A stretch of 64,000 nucleotides of DNA from Streptomyces nigrescens (GTDB lineage: Bacteria > Actinomycetota > Actinomycetes > Streptomycetales > Streptomycetaceae), in assembly GCA_024349765.1 (NCBI GenBank), contig AP026073.1:3286001-3350000 (forward strand). Direction: 5' to 3'. The notes under the pieces were generated by a model. The model saw only the letters and a program-made list of their open reading frames with translations, was not told the DNA's origin and searched no databases. The position numbers and the translations under genes were made by a program. Within the stretch, counting starts at the first letter, position 1. Each line of letters opens with the position of its first letter. Of this stretch, positions 7,741 through 18,330 are shown one piece after another.

Positions 7741-8967
7741 CTACGGCACCGCGCGGAAGACCAGTACGGCGTTCTGGCCCCCGAAGCCGAACGCATTGCT
7801 CACCGCCGCCGCCATCGGCAACGGCCGTGGCACCTTCGCTACCACATCGAGCTCGATCTCGGGATCCTGCCGCCGCAGATTCGCCGTCGGCGGGATCACC
7901 TGCTCCACAAGCGTCAGCACCGTGCAGGCCGCCTCGATCGCCCCGGCACCACCGGCCGAGTGGCCCAGGGCCCCCTTCACCGCGGTCACCGGCGGCGGCC
8001 GCCGGAAGACCTGCCGCAGCGCCAGCGCCTCCGCCCGGTCGTTGAGGACCGTCGACGTGCCGTGCGCATTGACGTGGTGGACGTCGCCCGGCTCGATCCC
8101 CGCGTCGTCCAGCGCGGCCGACAGCGCCTCGGCCGCCCCACGCCCTTCCGGATGCGGCGCGGTGAAGTGGTACGCGTCGCACGACGCCCCGTAGCCGGAC
8201 AGGTAGGCGCGGGGGCGGGCGCCGCGGGACCGGGCGTGCTCCAGCCGCTCCAGTACGAGCACCCCGGCCCCCTCCGCCAGGACGAACCCGTCACGGTCCG
8301 CGTCGAAGGGGCGGGACGCGCCCGCGGGATCGTCCGCCCGCCGGGACAGCGCGCCCATCTGGTGGAAGCAGGCGGCCGGCACCCGGCTGCACAGCGATTC
8401 GCTGCCGCCCGCCACCACCACATCGCAGGCATCCGTGAGCAGCAGCTGGCGGGCCGTCCCCAAGGCCGTGGCCCCGGACGCGCAGGCCGTACTGACCGTC
8501 AAGTTCGGTCCCCGCACCTGGAGGTCCATCCCCACTTCGCCGGCCACCATGTTCGGCACGCTGCGCGGAATGGCCAACGGGGAGATGTCCGTGGCCCGTC
8601 CCTCGGTGAGCTTGGTGAACTCCGCCTCGTAGCGCTCCATGCTCGCCGTACCCACCCCGAGGACGACTCCCACCCGTACGGGATCCCAGTTGCCCGCGCC
8701 CAGTCCGGCGTCCTTCACCGCCTCGCGGGCGGCCACCAGGGCCATGGCCGCGCACCGGTCCAGACGCCAGGAGAGCCGGCGTCCGAGCTGCTCGGCAGCG
8801 TCGAAGTGGGGCACCCGGCAGCAGAAGTCGACCGGGAGGCCGGCGAGTGACGGCTCGGTCGCCGCGGTGGATTCGCCCCTCAGCAAGCCCTGCCAGGTGG
8901 CGGCGGCCCCCACCCCCGCGGGCGTCACCAGCCCCAGCCCCGTGACGGCCACCTCTCGCGCGCTCAT
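7741..8967 (-). CDS. Beta-ketoacyl-ACP synthase, FabF/KAS II type
   Basis: A 408-aa condensing enzyme with the complete triad: nucleophile Cys162 in STACASG, His302 in NAHGTS and His336 in GHSAGG. It opens with VTGLGLVTPAGVG as in FabF and ends with the FGFGGQNAVLVF signature. The active-site Cys means it is a true extending enzyme and not a chain-length factor. No partner chain-length factor, ketoreductase or dehydratase is nearby, so it must either share those of primary fatty-acid synthesis or do a single condensation. It is the first gene of the ketosynthase-reductase-ACP set; the 230-base gap after it contains a likely internal promoter. Confidence 0.93.
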   Translation of the reverse strand: MSAREVAVTGLGLVTPAGVGAAATWQGLLRGESTAATEPSLAGLPVDFCCRVPHFDAAEQLGRRLSWRLDRCAAMALVAAREAVKDAGLGAGNWDPVRVGVVLGVGTASMERYEAEFTKLTEGRATDISPLAIPRSVPNMVAGEVGMDLQVRGPNLTVSTACASGATALGTARQLLLTDACDVVVAGGSESLCSRVPAACFHQMGALSRRADDPAGASRPFDADRDGFVLAEGAGVLVLERLEHARSRGARPRAYLSGYGASCDAYHFTAPHPEGRGAAEALSAALDDAGIEPGDVHHVNAHGTSTVLNDRAEALALRQVFRRPPPVTAVKGALGHSAGGAGAIEAACTVLTLVEQVIPPTANLRRQDPEIELDVVAKVPRPLPMAAAVSNAFGFGGQNAVLVFRAVP

Positions 8968-9448
8968 TCGGCCCCCGCTCTCCGCACCCGCGCCTCAGCG
9001 ATTTCCGGCATGCGCTCAGTATTGGCAGCCGCCCGCCCACCCCGGGCGCGCCAAGCCGCAGCGTCCCCCGACCAGCCGCAGCGTTCCCGGGCACGGGCGG
9101 CGAGCGCGGGATCGTGGGTGCTCCGGCGGGCACGCACCGTGCCCCGCCCCGGCCCGGTGAGCCGTCCGCGCGTACCCTCCGTACGCACAAACCGTGCGTT
9201 CGACCATCAACGGTGATCAACGGTCTCAGGCTCTGGGATGATCTTTGCATGCTCGCCAGGCGCATGACACGATGGCCAGCGCCGCACGGGGGAGCGGTGT
9301 ATCAGTGGGGACAACCTCCCTTTGCGCACCAAGGTTTCAGTCGACCCGCCGGGGCCGGCTGACCCCACCGGTGCTCCCTTCTTCCCGGGGCGGCGAATAC
9401 CTACCGAGCCGAACCAGCGTCAGTAAACGGAACGAAGGAACCACCGAC
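8968..9448. other. Non-coding stretch, 481 bases
   Basis: No gene is supported here. It separates the divergent ketosynthase (minus) and the 54-aa plus-strand gene. A plausible promoter toward the latter is TTGCAT at 9245-9250, 17-base spacer, CACGAT at 9268-9273, which would leave a leader of about 170 bases. No known riboswitch fold was recognised in that leader. Confidence 0.5.
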
Positions 9449-9613
9449 ATGACCACCGCCACGCAGTCCTCCAGCACCACGCCCATCTACGAAGAGCTGG
9501 TCGAGAAGCACGGCGATGTCCTCGCCGAAATCCGTGAGGCGGCGGAGCATTCCCAAATCAAAGCGAACCAGGCCCTGGACTGGAGCGATCTGCGTCGCCG
9601 TCACCATGGCTAG
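9449..9613 (+). CDS. Small orphan protein, 54 aa
   Basis: ATG with AAGGAA eight bases upstream opens a 54-codon frame. The product is a short charged helix-rich peptide: a Ser/Thr-rich head, then IYEELVEKHGDVLAEI, then a basic C-terminus RRRHHG. No Cys, no signal peptide and no membrane span. Similar-looking short proteins occur across Streptomyces but I cannot name a function. The length, good ribosome site and long upstream leader make it a real gene more likely than chance; no modifying enzyme that would mark it as a peptide precursor lies next to it. Confidence 0.6.
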   Translation: MTTATQSSSTTPIYEELVEKHGDVLAEIREAAEHSQIKANQALDWSDLRRRHHG

Positions 9614-9653
9614 GTAGCCGTCGCGAGCCGGTCACTCGACCACTCGTTCTCGA

Positions 9654-10004
9654 TTACGCGTTCCTGCTCGGGCGGAAGCTGTCCAACAGCCTGGCCGGGG
9701 CGGCCTGCTTCCAGGAATCCACGAGGATGTCCCGGAGTTCCTCCAAGTCCTCCAGTTCGGCCAGCCGGACTCGCACCCAGTGAGAACCTGCCTCATGCGG
9801 CGGCACCCAGAATTTGCGCGGTTCCGCGGCGATCAGCTCTTGCCGTTCGTGGATGGGGCAACGCACGGCACATGACGTCTCGTCGTCGGGAACGGTGACG
9901 AACATCTTCCCCGCCACCCGGAACGTGGGCATCTCCCAGGCTTCCTTCTCCACCGTTTCCGGGAGGGACAGGGCGATACGGCGGACGTCGGAGGAATCGA
10001 TCAC
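9654..10004 (-). CDS. MmcQ/YjbR family DNA-binding-fold protein
   Basis: 116 aa, the full YjbR (CyaY-like double-wing) length. The family pattern is visible: an N-terminal helix followed by LSLPETVEKEAWEMPTFRV, a central KMFVTV strand, then a Trp-containing HWVRVRL strand and a C-terminal helix with W. GTG start at 10004. YjbR proteins are thought to bind DNA, but no physiological role is established. It is convergent with the 54-aa gene and 39 bases downstream of the K+ channel gene on the same strand, so the two may be co-transcribed. Confidence 0.88.
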   Translation of the reverse strand: MIDSSDVRRIALSLPETVEKEAWEMPTFRVAGKMFVTVPDDETSCAVRCPIHERQELIAAEPRKFWVPPHEAGSHWVRVRLAELEDLEELRDILVDSWKQAAPARLLDSFRPSRNA

Positions 10005-10043
10005 GTCACCACTTTAGCCCCGTCGACCACGCTCCTGAAGCGG

Positions 10044-10541
10044 TCAGGAAGGCGCGGTCGGACCGCGACCCCTGATCAGGTTCTCGACGTGGTCGAAACG
10101 CGCATGCAGTGTGCGCAACTCCGCCCGCAGTGCCTCCGCGTCCTCCCGCGCATGGCTGCCGATCGCCTTGCCCAGCCGGATCGCGTCCCGTTCCGCACGG
10201 CCGACGAACCAGGTGGCGAGGGCCGCCGTGACGACGCCGAAGGCCGTAATGGCACCCAGCATCAAAAGGGACGCAATGACCCGGCCCCACACCGTCACCG
10301 GATAGAAATCCCCGTACCCCACCGTGGTCGCCGTCTCGATCGACCACCACAGTGCTTTCGGGTACGACGTGATATTCGCCCGCGGCGCGCCTGATTCGGC
10401 GATGACGGTCAGAGCGGCGCCGGTGAGCAGCAGCGCGCCCATGCCCACGGTCACCCAGAATGCGGCCCGTGCGTGCAGCCGACGCCATGACTCGTTCCGG
10501 AAGAGGCGATTCAGGGCGGACGCGAGAAACGACGGCACCAA
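10044..10541 (-). CDS. Two-helix potassium channel
   Basis: 165 aa. Two membrane helices (~27-48 and ~89-112) flank a pore helix and the K+ selectivity filter TTVGYGDFYPVT (TVGYGD at residues 73-78). This is a 2TM (KcsA-like) channel with no voltage sensor. The C-terminus, from residue ~118, is a charged coiled-coil-like helix (EDAEALRAELRTLHARFDHVENLI) that probably drives tetramer assembly. No RCK nucleotide-binding domain follows, so gating is by pH, voltage or membrane state. Located in the cytoplasmic membrane. Confidence 0.92.
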   Translation of the reverse strand: MVPSFLASALNRLFRNESWRRLHARAAFWVTVGMGALLLTGAALTVIAESGAPRANITSYPKALWWSIETATTVGYGDFYPVTVWGRVIASLLMLGAITAFGVVTAALATWFVGRAERDAIRLGKAIGSHAREDAEALRAELRTLHARFDHVENLIRGRGPTAPS

Positions 10542-10594
10542 CGCGGGTCATCACCTTCCATTGCCGGCCTGACCGGAATGCAGATCTGCCGTGC

Positions 10595-10632
10595 GGAAAA
10601 CCGGCTCTCCGTCGGAAAGCCGGTTTTCTTGC
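10595..10632 (-). terminator. Rho-independent terminator of the serine protease gene
   Basis: Strong inverted repeat: 11-bp perfect stem GAAAACCGGCT/AGCCGGTTTTC around an 11-nt loop, A/T-rich at the stem base. It lies 41 bases past the protease stop (reading minus) and before the channel gene, so it separates those two transcripts. Confidence 0.85.
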
Positions 10633-10672
10633 GACATTGCCGAGATTAACAGGGGGCGCTGCCGAGGCCTTG

Positions 10673-11713
10673 TCAGGAGGAGGGAGTGCGGGGTGCGGCC
10701 GGAGTGTCGCCGCGCACGGCGTGCAGGTAGAGCGCCAGCGTGTCGAGGGTGAAGTACGAACTGTAGGAGACGTCGGGGAAGTCGCCGCCGGTGTGGTAGC
10801 CGCCGATGACCCCGATCAGGGCGTAACCGGTGAAGTCCCGTACGAGGAACGGCCCGCCGGAGGTGCCGCCGATATAGCCGGCGCAGGCGATCTCCAGGAA
10901 GTCGCCGGGAGCGGCCGGGTCGGTGCTGGTGTAGCGGTGCGTGGACGACGTGCAGTCCAACGGCTTGGGGTGGGTGGTGTCACTGTTGCCCGGGTAGCCG
11001 ATGAGCCGCACGTTCCGGTGGTCGTACCCGGGATAGGGGACGAGGTCGTACCCGCCGGTGACGTCCTCCACCTCGGCCCCGTCGGCGCGCGCCCCGAGTC
11101 GTACGACCGCGTAGTCCCAGCGCGCGCCCCCGTCCGTACCGAGGTCGTAGTAGCGCTGGTCGAGGTAGATCCGGTCGACGGGGTAGATCCCGTGGGGCTT
11201 CAGGCCGTCGTGGTACTGCGGCACGAACGACAGGTGGCGCTTCGGATCGGGCGCGCGCAGGCAGTGTGCGGCGGTGACGACGAGGTTGCGCAGCGGGCTG
11301 CGGACGACCGTCCCCCCGCAGAAGCGGCCGGTGTTGGTCCCGTCCGTCCAGAAGAACGTGCCGACTTGTGGCAGGCCGTCGAACGGGTGGCTGGGCGGAA
11401 CCGGGTCCGCCTCCGCCGACGGGCGCGCCGCGCGGAGGCTGTTCCTCCCCGCCCGGCCACCCGTGTCGCCCGCGACCGGCTCGGCGGCCGCCATGCGCTG
11501 CGGGGTCCAGTACGCGTCGTCGTCCGAGGCTGATGGGGATGCCGGTGTCGACGCGGGTGACAGTCTTGCCGGCGCTGGATGAGGAGTGCTGGTTGCGTGC
11601 GCGACGGGGGTGAAGGGGGCCGGCGGGACGGTGAGCGTCAGTCCGGCGAGCCCGAGGACGAGGGCGGTGAGCAGGAAGGGGCGGCGGCCGCGTACGGCGA
11701 TCGGTCTGTGCAT
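10673..11713 (-). CDS. Secreted trypsin-like serine protease (V8/S1 fold)
   Basis: 346 aa. A Sec signal peptide (basic MHRPIAVRGRR, hydrophobic 13-30, Ala cleavage region ~38-40) is followed by a Pro/Ser-rich propeptide and the protease domain. The catalytic triad is complete: His150 in VTAAHC, Asp200 in WDYAVV, Ser286 in GGTSGGPF. Cysteines next to His150 and near the Ser loop should form the usual disulfides. The ATG at 11713 is preceded by GGGAGGA at good spacing. Exported, likely scavenging extracellular protein or processing a secreted partner. Confidence 0.92.
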   Translation of the reverse strand: MHRPIAVRGRRPFLLTALVLGLAGLTLTVPPAPFTPVAHATSTPHPAPARLSPASTPASPSASDDDAYWTPQRMAAAEPVAGDTGGRAGRNSLRAARPSAEADPVPPSHPFDGLPQVGTFFWTDGTNTGRFCGGTVVRSPLRNLVVTAAHCLRAPDPKRHLSFVPQYHDGLKPHGIYPVDRIYLDQRYYDLGTDGGARWDYAVVRLGARADGAEVEDVTGGYDLVPYPGYDHRNVRLIGYPGNSDTTHPKPLDCTSSTHRYTSTDPAAPGDFLEIACAGYIGGTSGGPFLVRDFTGYALIGVIGGYHTGGDFPDVSYSSYFTLDTLALYLHAVRGDTPAAPRTPSS

Positions 11714-12019
11714 GATCGGGGTCCTCCCGAGAGATGCCGGCCGAGCGTGGAGAGCCGAGGGTGTGGGTGGGGATCGGTCCGCGGTGCACGGCATGCGGAT
11801 GACGGGCTTCGTGGGTCCGAGCGGGCGAGCCATGGTCCTACGGGGAGGCCCGGTGTGGCGAGAGGGCGTGTGGATGAACTTGGTCCGGGCGGTGTGCCGG
11901 GTGCGTTCGGGCCTGCGTTTCGCGGGGCCCGCCCGGGGAGTGACGGAATCTGCTGCTTGCTGCTGCCGCGCAGCGTGTTGAAATGGTCTCAACAGGCTTG
12001 AGAGGTACGGGGGTTGAAG
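11714..12019. promoter_or_regulatory. Divergent intergenic region with a promoter-like palindrome
   Basis: 306 bases between divergent genes. Near the plus-strand gene, GTTGA-aatggtc-TCAAC forms an inverted repeat at 11977-11993; TTGAAA at 11978-11983 with a 17-base spacer and AGAGGT at 12001-12006 reads as a promoter overlapped by that repeat. The remainder shows no coding signal. Confidence 0.45.
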
Positions 12020-12496
12020 ATGGTCAAGGTGCGTGATGTGGTCCGCGAGGTGGTGGCGGAGCGTGCGGCGCACGAGCTGCCGCTCGTCGACAGCCTGCGG
12101 CAGTTCGACGACGATCGGGTCGTGCGGACCCTCAGCCGGCAGGGGCAGCGGGAAGTGCCGCTGGGCTTCGGCTATGCGGAAGTGGTGTCCCTGGTCACCC
12201 CGGTGGTCTGGCTCGTCCTCGACCAGGCGGCCCGGCGCGGGGTCGATATGGCCACGGAGAGCGCGCTGGCACGGGGGCGGGCGGGTCTGCGCAGGCTGCT
12301 GCGCCGTGCTCCCGCCGGGCCGGACCGCGTACTGGTCGAGCTGGCGCGCGATGAGCTGGCACTGGTGCGTACGCACATCCTCGAGCGCGCCACCGAGCGG
12401 GGCATGGCGCGCGAGGAGGCGGAGGCGCTGGCGGACAGCGTCGTGGCGCGGCTGGCGACGGCGGCGCACCCGGCGCAGGCCGACCAGGCCGAGTGA
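12020..12496 (+). CDS. Hypothetical protein, 158 aa
   Basis: Soluble, strongly helical and Arg-rich; one hydrophobic patch VVSLVTPVVWLVLDQAA (~residues 55-71) could be a buried helix or short membrane contact. The C-terminal half (ELARDELALVRTHILERATERGMAREEAEALADSVVARL) reads as an amphipathic helical bundle. I recognise no domain. ATG at 12020 was preferred over the TTG six bases earlier. Third-position GC is high through the whole frame, supporting that it is coding. It precedes the GH15 gene by 160 bases on the same strand, but no link is evident. Confidence 0.65.
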   Translation: MVKVRDVVREVVAERAAHELPLVDSLRQFDDDRVVRTLSRQGQREVPLGFGYAEVVSLVTPVVWLVLDQAARRGVDMATESALARGRAGLRRLLRRAPAGPDRVLVELARDELALVRTHILERATERGMAREEAEALADSVVARLATAAHPAQADQAE

Positions 12497-12657
12497 AACC
12501 GGGGGCGTGATCGCGGCCCCGGTGCCCGTCCGGCCGCCGCCTGGGCCCGTCATCCGTTGCCCTCTGCAACATTCCCCGCCCGTCAACGCTCGCAGTGCGT
12601 CACGGCCCGGAGGTACCCTGAACCGAGCCCTCCTGCCCCCAGTGCCGGGGAGGTCAC

Positions 12658-14493
<1,836 letters not shown>

Positions 14494-14580
14494 CGACCGT
14501 CCCCGGCGAGGGCATCCCGGTGACGGCACCGCCGACGGCCCCGCCTACCGTAGGGCGCTGCCGTTGATGCCGGGAGAGGT

Positions 14581-15999
14581 ATGACCATCGAAGATTCCGT
14601 GTTCCGTGGGCGCATGCCCGGACGGGCCGGGGACCTGGCGGTCGAGGGGCACGGCATCGAGCCGGTGCCCGAGAGCAACCGCTACGGGACGCCGGCCCGG
14701 CTGTTCACCGTGTGGTGTGCGCCGAACCTGACCATGACCGGGGTCTTCACCGGCACGGTGGGCGTCTCGCTGGGGCTGGATTTCTGGACGGCGCTGGTCG
14801 CGATGGTGCTCGGCACGGTGGCCGGCGCGCTGCCGGCCGCGTACCTGTGTACGTGGGGCAGCCGGACCGGCACCGGGCAGTTGCCGCTGGCGCGGCTCGC
14901 GTTCGGCGGCGGGGTGGTGCTGCCCGGCGTCCTGCAGTGGCTCACCTCCGTCGCCTGGGACGCCCTCATCGGGCTCTTCGGCGGGGAGGCGCTGGCGCAG
15001 CTGCTCGGCTGGCCGTTCTGGCCGGGCGCACTGGTGGTGCTGCTCCTGCAAGGCGTCGTCGGGGTCTTCGGGTACGAGGTCCTGCACCGGCTCCAGACCG
15101 TGATGACCTTCGTGCTGGGCGCGGCCTTCCTGGTCATCGGCGCCAAGCTGCTGACCGGCGTGCCGCTGCCGGTGCCGGGCACCGCGCACGGCGCCGACCG
15201 GGCCGGCGCCTTCGTGCTGACCAGTACCGTGGCGCTCAGCCTGGCCCTCTCGTGGGCGCCGTACGCCTCCGACTTCAGCCGCTATCTGCCGCGCAGCACC
15301 TCGCGGCCGCGGATGTTCTGGTACTCCCTGCTCGGCATGGTGCTCTCCTTCGTCTGGGTGCAGACGCTGGGACTGTGGGGAGCCGGGCTGTTCACCGACC
15401 AGACCGCCGCCGGGGTGCACGGTCTGCTGGGCGGCGGGGTCCTCGGCGCCTTCGGCCTGCTCGCCATCGCCGCCGCGGCCGTGTGCAGCAACGCGATGAA
15501 CGACTACAGCGGCTCGCTGGCCCTCCAGGCGGCCGGCCTGCGGGTGCCCAGGCCGCTCGCCGCCGCGGCCGCCGCCGTCCTCGGCTTCCTGCTCGTTCTG
15601 TGGCTGCATGCCGCGAACACCACCGTCCGCTTCCAGAACCTGCTGCTGTTCGTCGGCTACTGGATTCCCGGTTTCGTGGGCATCGTGCTCGTGGACGCGC
15701 GGGTACGGGCCAGGGCCCGGCGCGGGACGCCGATCGACGTCGCGGCCGAGTTCGCCCGACCGCAGCCGTGGTGGCCGGCGTGCGTCGCCTTCCTCGCCGC
15801 GTTCGCGGCCGCCGTGCCCTTCATGAACACCTCCCTCTTCACCGGCCCGGTCGCGGCCGCCCTGCACGGCGCCGACCTCGCGTACTACGTGGCCTTCGCC
15901 GTGTCGGTGGCGGTGTACGCGCCGCTGCGGTGGGTGCTGCGGCACCGGAGCGCGGGGGCGCCGGAGCCTGACGCGGCGGTGCAGGGAGCACGCGGCTGA
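14581..15999 (+). CDS. NCS1-family purine/cytosine permease
   Basis: 472 aa with about twelve hydrophobic spans. The cytoplasmic head contains HGIEPVPESNRYGTPARLFTVWCAPNLT, the NCS1 N-terminal signature; WAPYASDFSRYLP (near residue 225) and NAMNDYSGSLALQAAG (near 305) are the conserved stretches of the cytosine permease branch. It imports a nucleobase, hydantoin or related heterocycle by cation symport. No deaminase or hydantoinase lies alongside, so the substrate is open. 87 bases downstream of the GH15 gene, same strand, start preceded by GGGAGAGG. Confidence 0.88.
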   Translation: MTIEDSVFRGRMPGRAGDLAVEGHGIEPVPESNRYGTPARLFTVWCAPNLTMTGVFTGTVGVSLGLDFWTALVAMVLGTVAGALPAAYLCTWGSRTGTGQLPLARLAFGGGVVLPGVLQWLTSVAWDALIGLFGGEALAQLLGWPFWPGALVVLLLQGVVGVFGYEVLHRLQTVMTFVLGAAFLVIGAKLLTGVPLPVPGTAHGADRAGAFVLTSTVALSLALSWAPYASDFSRYLPRSTSRPRMFWYSLLGMVLSFVWVQTLGLWGAGLFTDQTAAGVHGLLGGGVLGAFGLLAIAAAAVCSNAMNDYSGSLALQAAGLRVPRPLAAAAAAVLGFLLVLWLHAANTTVRFQNLLLFVGYWIPGFVGIVLVDARVRARARRGTPIDVAAEFARPQPWWPACVAFLAAFAAAVPFMNTSLFTGPVAAALHGADLAYYVAFAVSVAVYAPLRWVLRHRSAGAPEPDAAVQGARG

Positions 16000-16020
16000 G
16001 CACGCCGGCCGGGGCGACCG

Positions 16021-18327
16021 TCACACGGCGGGCGGGGCGCTCAACCAGTGGCGGCCCCGCGCGCTCCAGCCGAGGAAGCGGCGGGCCCGGCCGCCCCGCG
16101 CCGTGCCGTCGGGCCCGAAGCCGCCGCCGTCGGCGACCAGGCGCAGGCCCGCAACGGCGGGCGCCAGCCGGGCGGCCACATGCCACGGATGGCGGGCCGT
16201 CTCCTCGTCCAGCCAGGCCAGCACCCGGGCCTGCTCGCCCGGGTCGCACAGCGCCAGATGGAACACCAGGTGCCGCCAGGCGTACGCCGCGTCCTTGATC
16301 GTCGCCAGCGGCCTCGGGTGGTGCTGCACCCGGGCCGTCAGCCGGCACACCGTACGGAAGCAGCGCCGCGCCAGATCGGCCGGGCCCGGCTCCGGGGCGA
16401 TGCCGACCCGGCCGACCAGCGTGGCCAGATTGTGCGTGGTCAGGATCTGCGCCTGCTCGATCACCGCACCGCACTCCGCCACCGAGCCGTGCCCGGACAC
16501 CCCGGCCCGCTCGGTGCACAACCGGGCGAAACCCGGCGACGTCCGGGGCTGGTAGCCGCTGACCAGTGCGGTGCTCGTCTCGACGATCGCCAGATTGCGC
16601 AGCGCCGCGTAGTCGATGCCGTAGTAGCGCGCGTAGAGCGTGCCGCCCAGCAGTTCACCGGCGATCCGCGCCGCCGTGAGGAACTTGCGGGAGAACGTCC
16701 CCATGAAGATGTCCGCGGCGAGTTCCTCCACCAGAGGGGCGTCGAGGTCCGCCTGGCGGGCCAGCGACCCGAGCTCACGGATCAGCGGGTTGGGCAGGAG
16801 GGTGCCCGGGAAACCCTGGACGGCCAGCTCGCCGAGGTGCCGCAGCGTGGTGAGCGCTTCCTCCTGGGCGGCGTCCGCCGCCCGCTGTCCGGCCACCGCC
16901 CGCACCCACGGCAGCTCCTCGACCCGCACCTGCCGCTCCAGATTGAGCAGCAGCAGCGAACGGCGGCGCGCGAACGCCCGGTAGTGCGCGGCCATCAGCC
17001 GGCGCAGCGCCGCGTCCGGATAGGCCTGCGCGGTCGTCGCGGCCACCAACTGGGGCACCAGCTCGGCCAGTACCTCCGCCGACGGCACCACACCGCGCTC
17101 GATGAGCGTGCCGACCGGGGCACTCAGGGTGGACTCGACCAGCTGCCGGATCGCCGCCGGAACCGCGGCTCCCACGGGCAGGCCGGTTTCCCGGTGCTCC
17201 TCCTCCGTCACCGCGACGACCAGCGGCGCGACATCGGCCGCCCCCACCTCCTGGGGCAGCCCGCCGAGCCGGCGGAGCACCAGCTGCGCCAGCGCGTGGT
17301 GGGACGGCAGCGCCGCCTCGGCCGCCTGCCGCGCCCGCAGCGCCGTATGCGGAACGGAACCGGGGGCTCCGCGCCGCCGCACCATGGAGGACACGGCATG
17401 CCGCAGCAGACCGAGCCGGCGGGCATCGAGGGGACGCCCGGCGACGGTGGTCTCCAGAGAGGCCCGCAGGATGGCGAGGTTCTCCTTGGGCTTGCGGTGC
17501 TTACCGCAGCGGGTGTGGGCCGCGGCCAGCTGCCGGTAGCGGTCCAGCAGCACGGCGCCGCGCGCGAGCCAGTCCTCGCCGGGGGTGCGGACCAGCACCC
17601 GGTCGCCCTCGGCGGTCTCCAGCCAGTGGGCCAGCAGCTCATCGGCGAACGGCTGCCAGACCGTGAGCGCCTCACGCTGCGCCTCGACCGCCGCATGCGG
17701 CCGGCGGCGCGCCAGGGACTGCCCGGCCTCGGCGACCGTCCGGCGGTGCACCGCGGAGGCACCCGGCGCGGGCGCCGCCGCCGGCCGCGGCGTGAACCGC
17801 AACCGCCCGGCGAACGGCTCCAGTACGTCGACGAGTTCCAGCGCCTCGGCCACCTGCCCGGAGCGCACCAGCCAGGCCACGGTGAGCAGCGCGGCCTCCT
17901 CGGGCACCGCGATGTCGTAGCACCCGTCGTCCAGCAGTCGGCACAGTCCGGCCAGCCCGGCCTCGGTCAGGGAGTACGCGAAGAGCGCCCGGCGGTCGGC
18001 CGGAACGCCCGCCCGGCGCGCCGCGTCCCGCTCGTGGGGGAGGAGCGGACCGCCGGCGCTCGCCACACCGGTCGCGAAACCGCCGCGGACGACCTCCGGG
18101 GTCACCCAGGCCGGCAGGCCCGCCACCGGGGTCCGCGACCCCACGGCCAGGCGGCCGGTGGCGACTCCGTCGAGCACGCTCCGCCAGCGGCGGATCCGCT
18201 CCTCGGCGCGTCGGCGGGTGGCGGCGTCCTCATGGGTGAGCGCGGTGCCGAAGGCCCTGGCCAACTGCGCCTGGGCGTACGGCGGGCCGCTGGTGAAGGG
18301 AAGCTGCTGCTCAGTGTCGTCGTTCAT
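16021..18327 (-). CDS. Large conserved hypothetical protein, 768 aa
   Basis: No catalytic motif is recognisable. The protein is helical, rich in Ala, Arg and Leu, with several Trp/His clusters (for example GGTLYARYYGIDYAALRNLAI near 560 and TIKDAAYAWRHLVFHLAL near 690) and no signal peptide or membrane span. Helical-repeat (HEAT/TPR-like) architecture is a guess. The ATG lies only three bases after the last nucleotide of a tRNA-like cloverleaf and has no Shine-Dalgarno, so it would be translated from a nearly leaderless mRNA if the RNA is processed there. It diverges from another ~757-aa protein, the DUF4132 gene. Confidence 0.8.
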   Translation of the reverse strand: MNDDTEQQLPFTSGPPYAQAQLARAFGTALTHEDAATRRRAEERIRRWRSVLDGVATGRLAVGSRTPVAGLPAWVTPEVVRGGFATGVASAGGPLLPHERDAARRAGVPADRRALFAYSLTEAGLAGLCRLLDDGCYDIAVPEEAALLTVAWLVRSGQVAEALELVDVLEPFAGRLRFTPRPAAAPAPGASAVHRRTVAEAGQSLARRRPHAAVEAQREALTVWQPFADELLAHWLETAEGDRVLVRTPGEDWLARGAVLLDRYRQLAAAHTRCGKHRKPKENLAILRASLETTVAGRPLDARRLGLLRHAVSSMVRRRGAPGSVPHTALRARQAAEAALPSHHALAQLVLRRLGGLPQEVGAADVAPLVVAVTEEEHRETGLPVGAAVPAAIRQLVESTLSAPVGTLIERGVVPSAEVLAELVPQLVAATTAQAYPDAALRRLMAAHYRAFARRRSLLLLNLERQVRVEELPWVRAVAGQRAADAAQEEALTTLRHLGELAVQGFPGTLLPNPLIRELGSLARQADLDAPLVEELAADIFMGTFSRKFLTAARIAGELLGGTLYARYYGIDYAALRNLAIVETSTALVSGYQPRTSPGFARLCTERAGVSGHGSVAECGAVIEQAQILTTHNLATLVGRVGIAPEPGPADLARRCFRTVCRLTARVQHHPRPLATIKDAAYAWRHLVFHLALCDPGEQARVLAWLDEETARHPWHVAARLAPAVAGLRLVADGGGFGPDGTARGGRARRFLGWSARGRHWLSAPPAV

Positions 18328-18330
18328 AAG

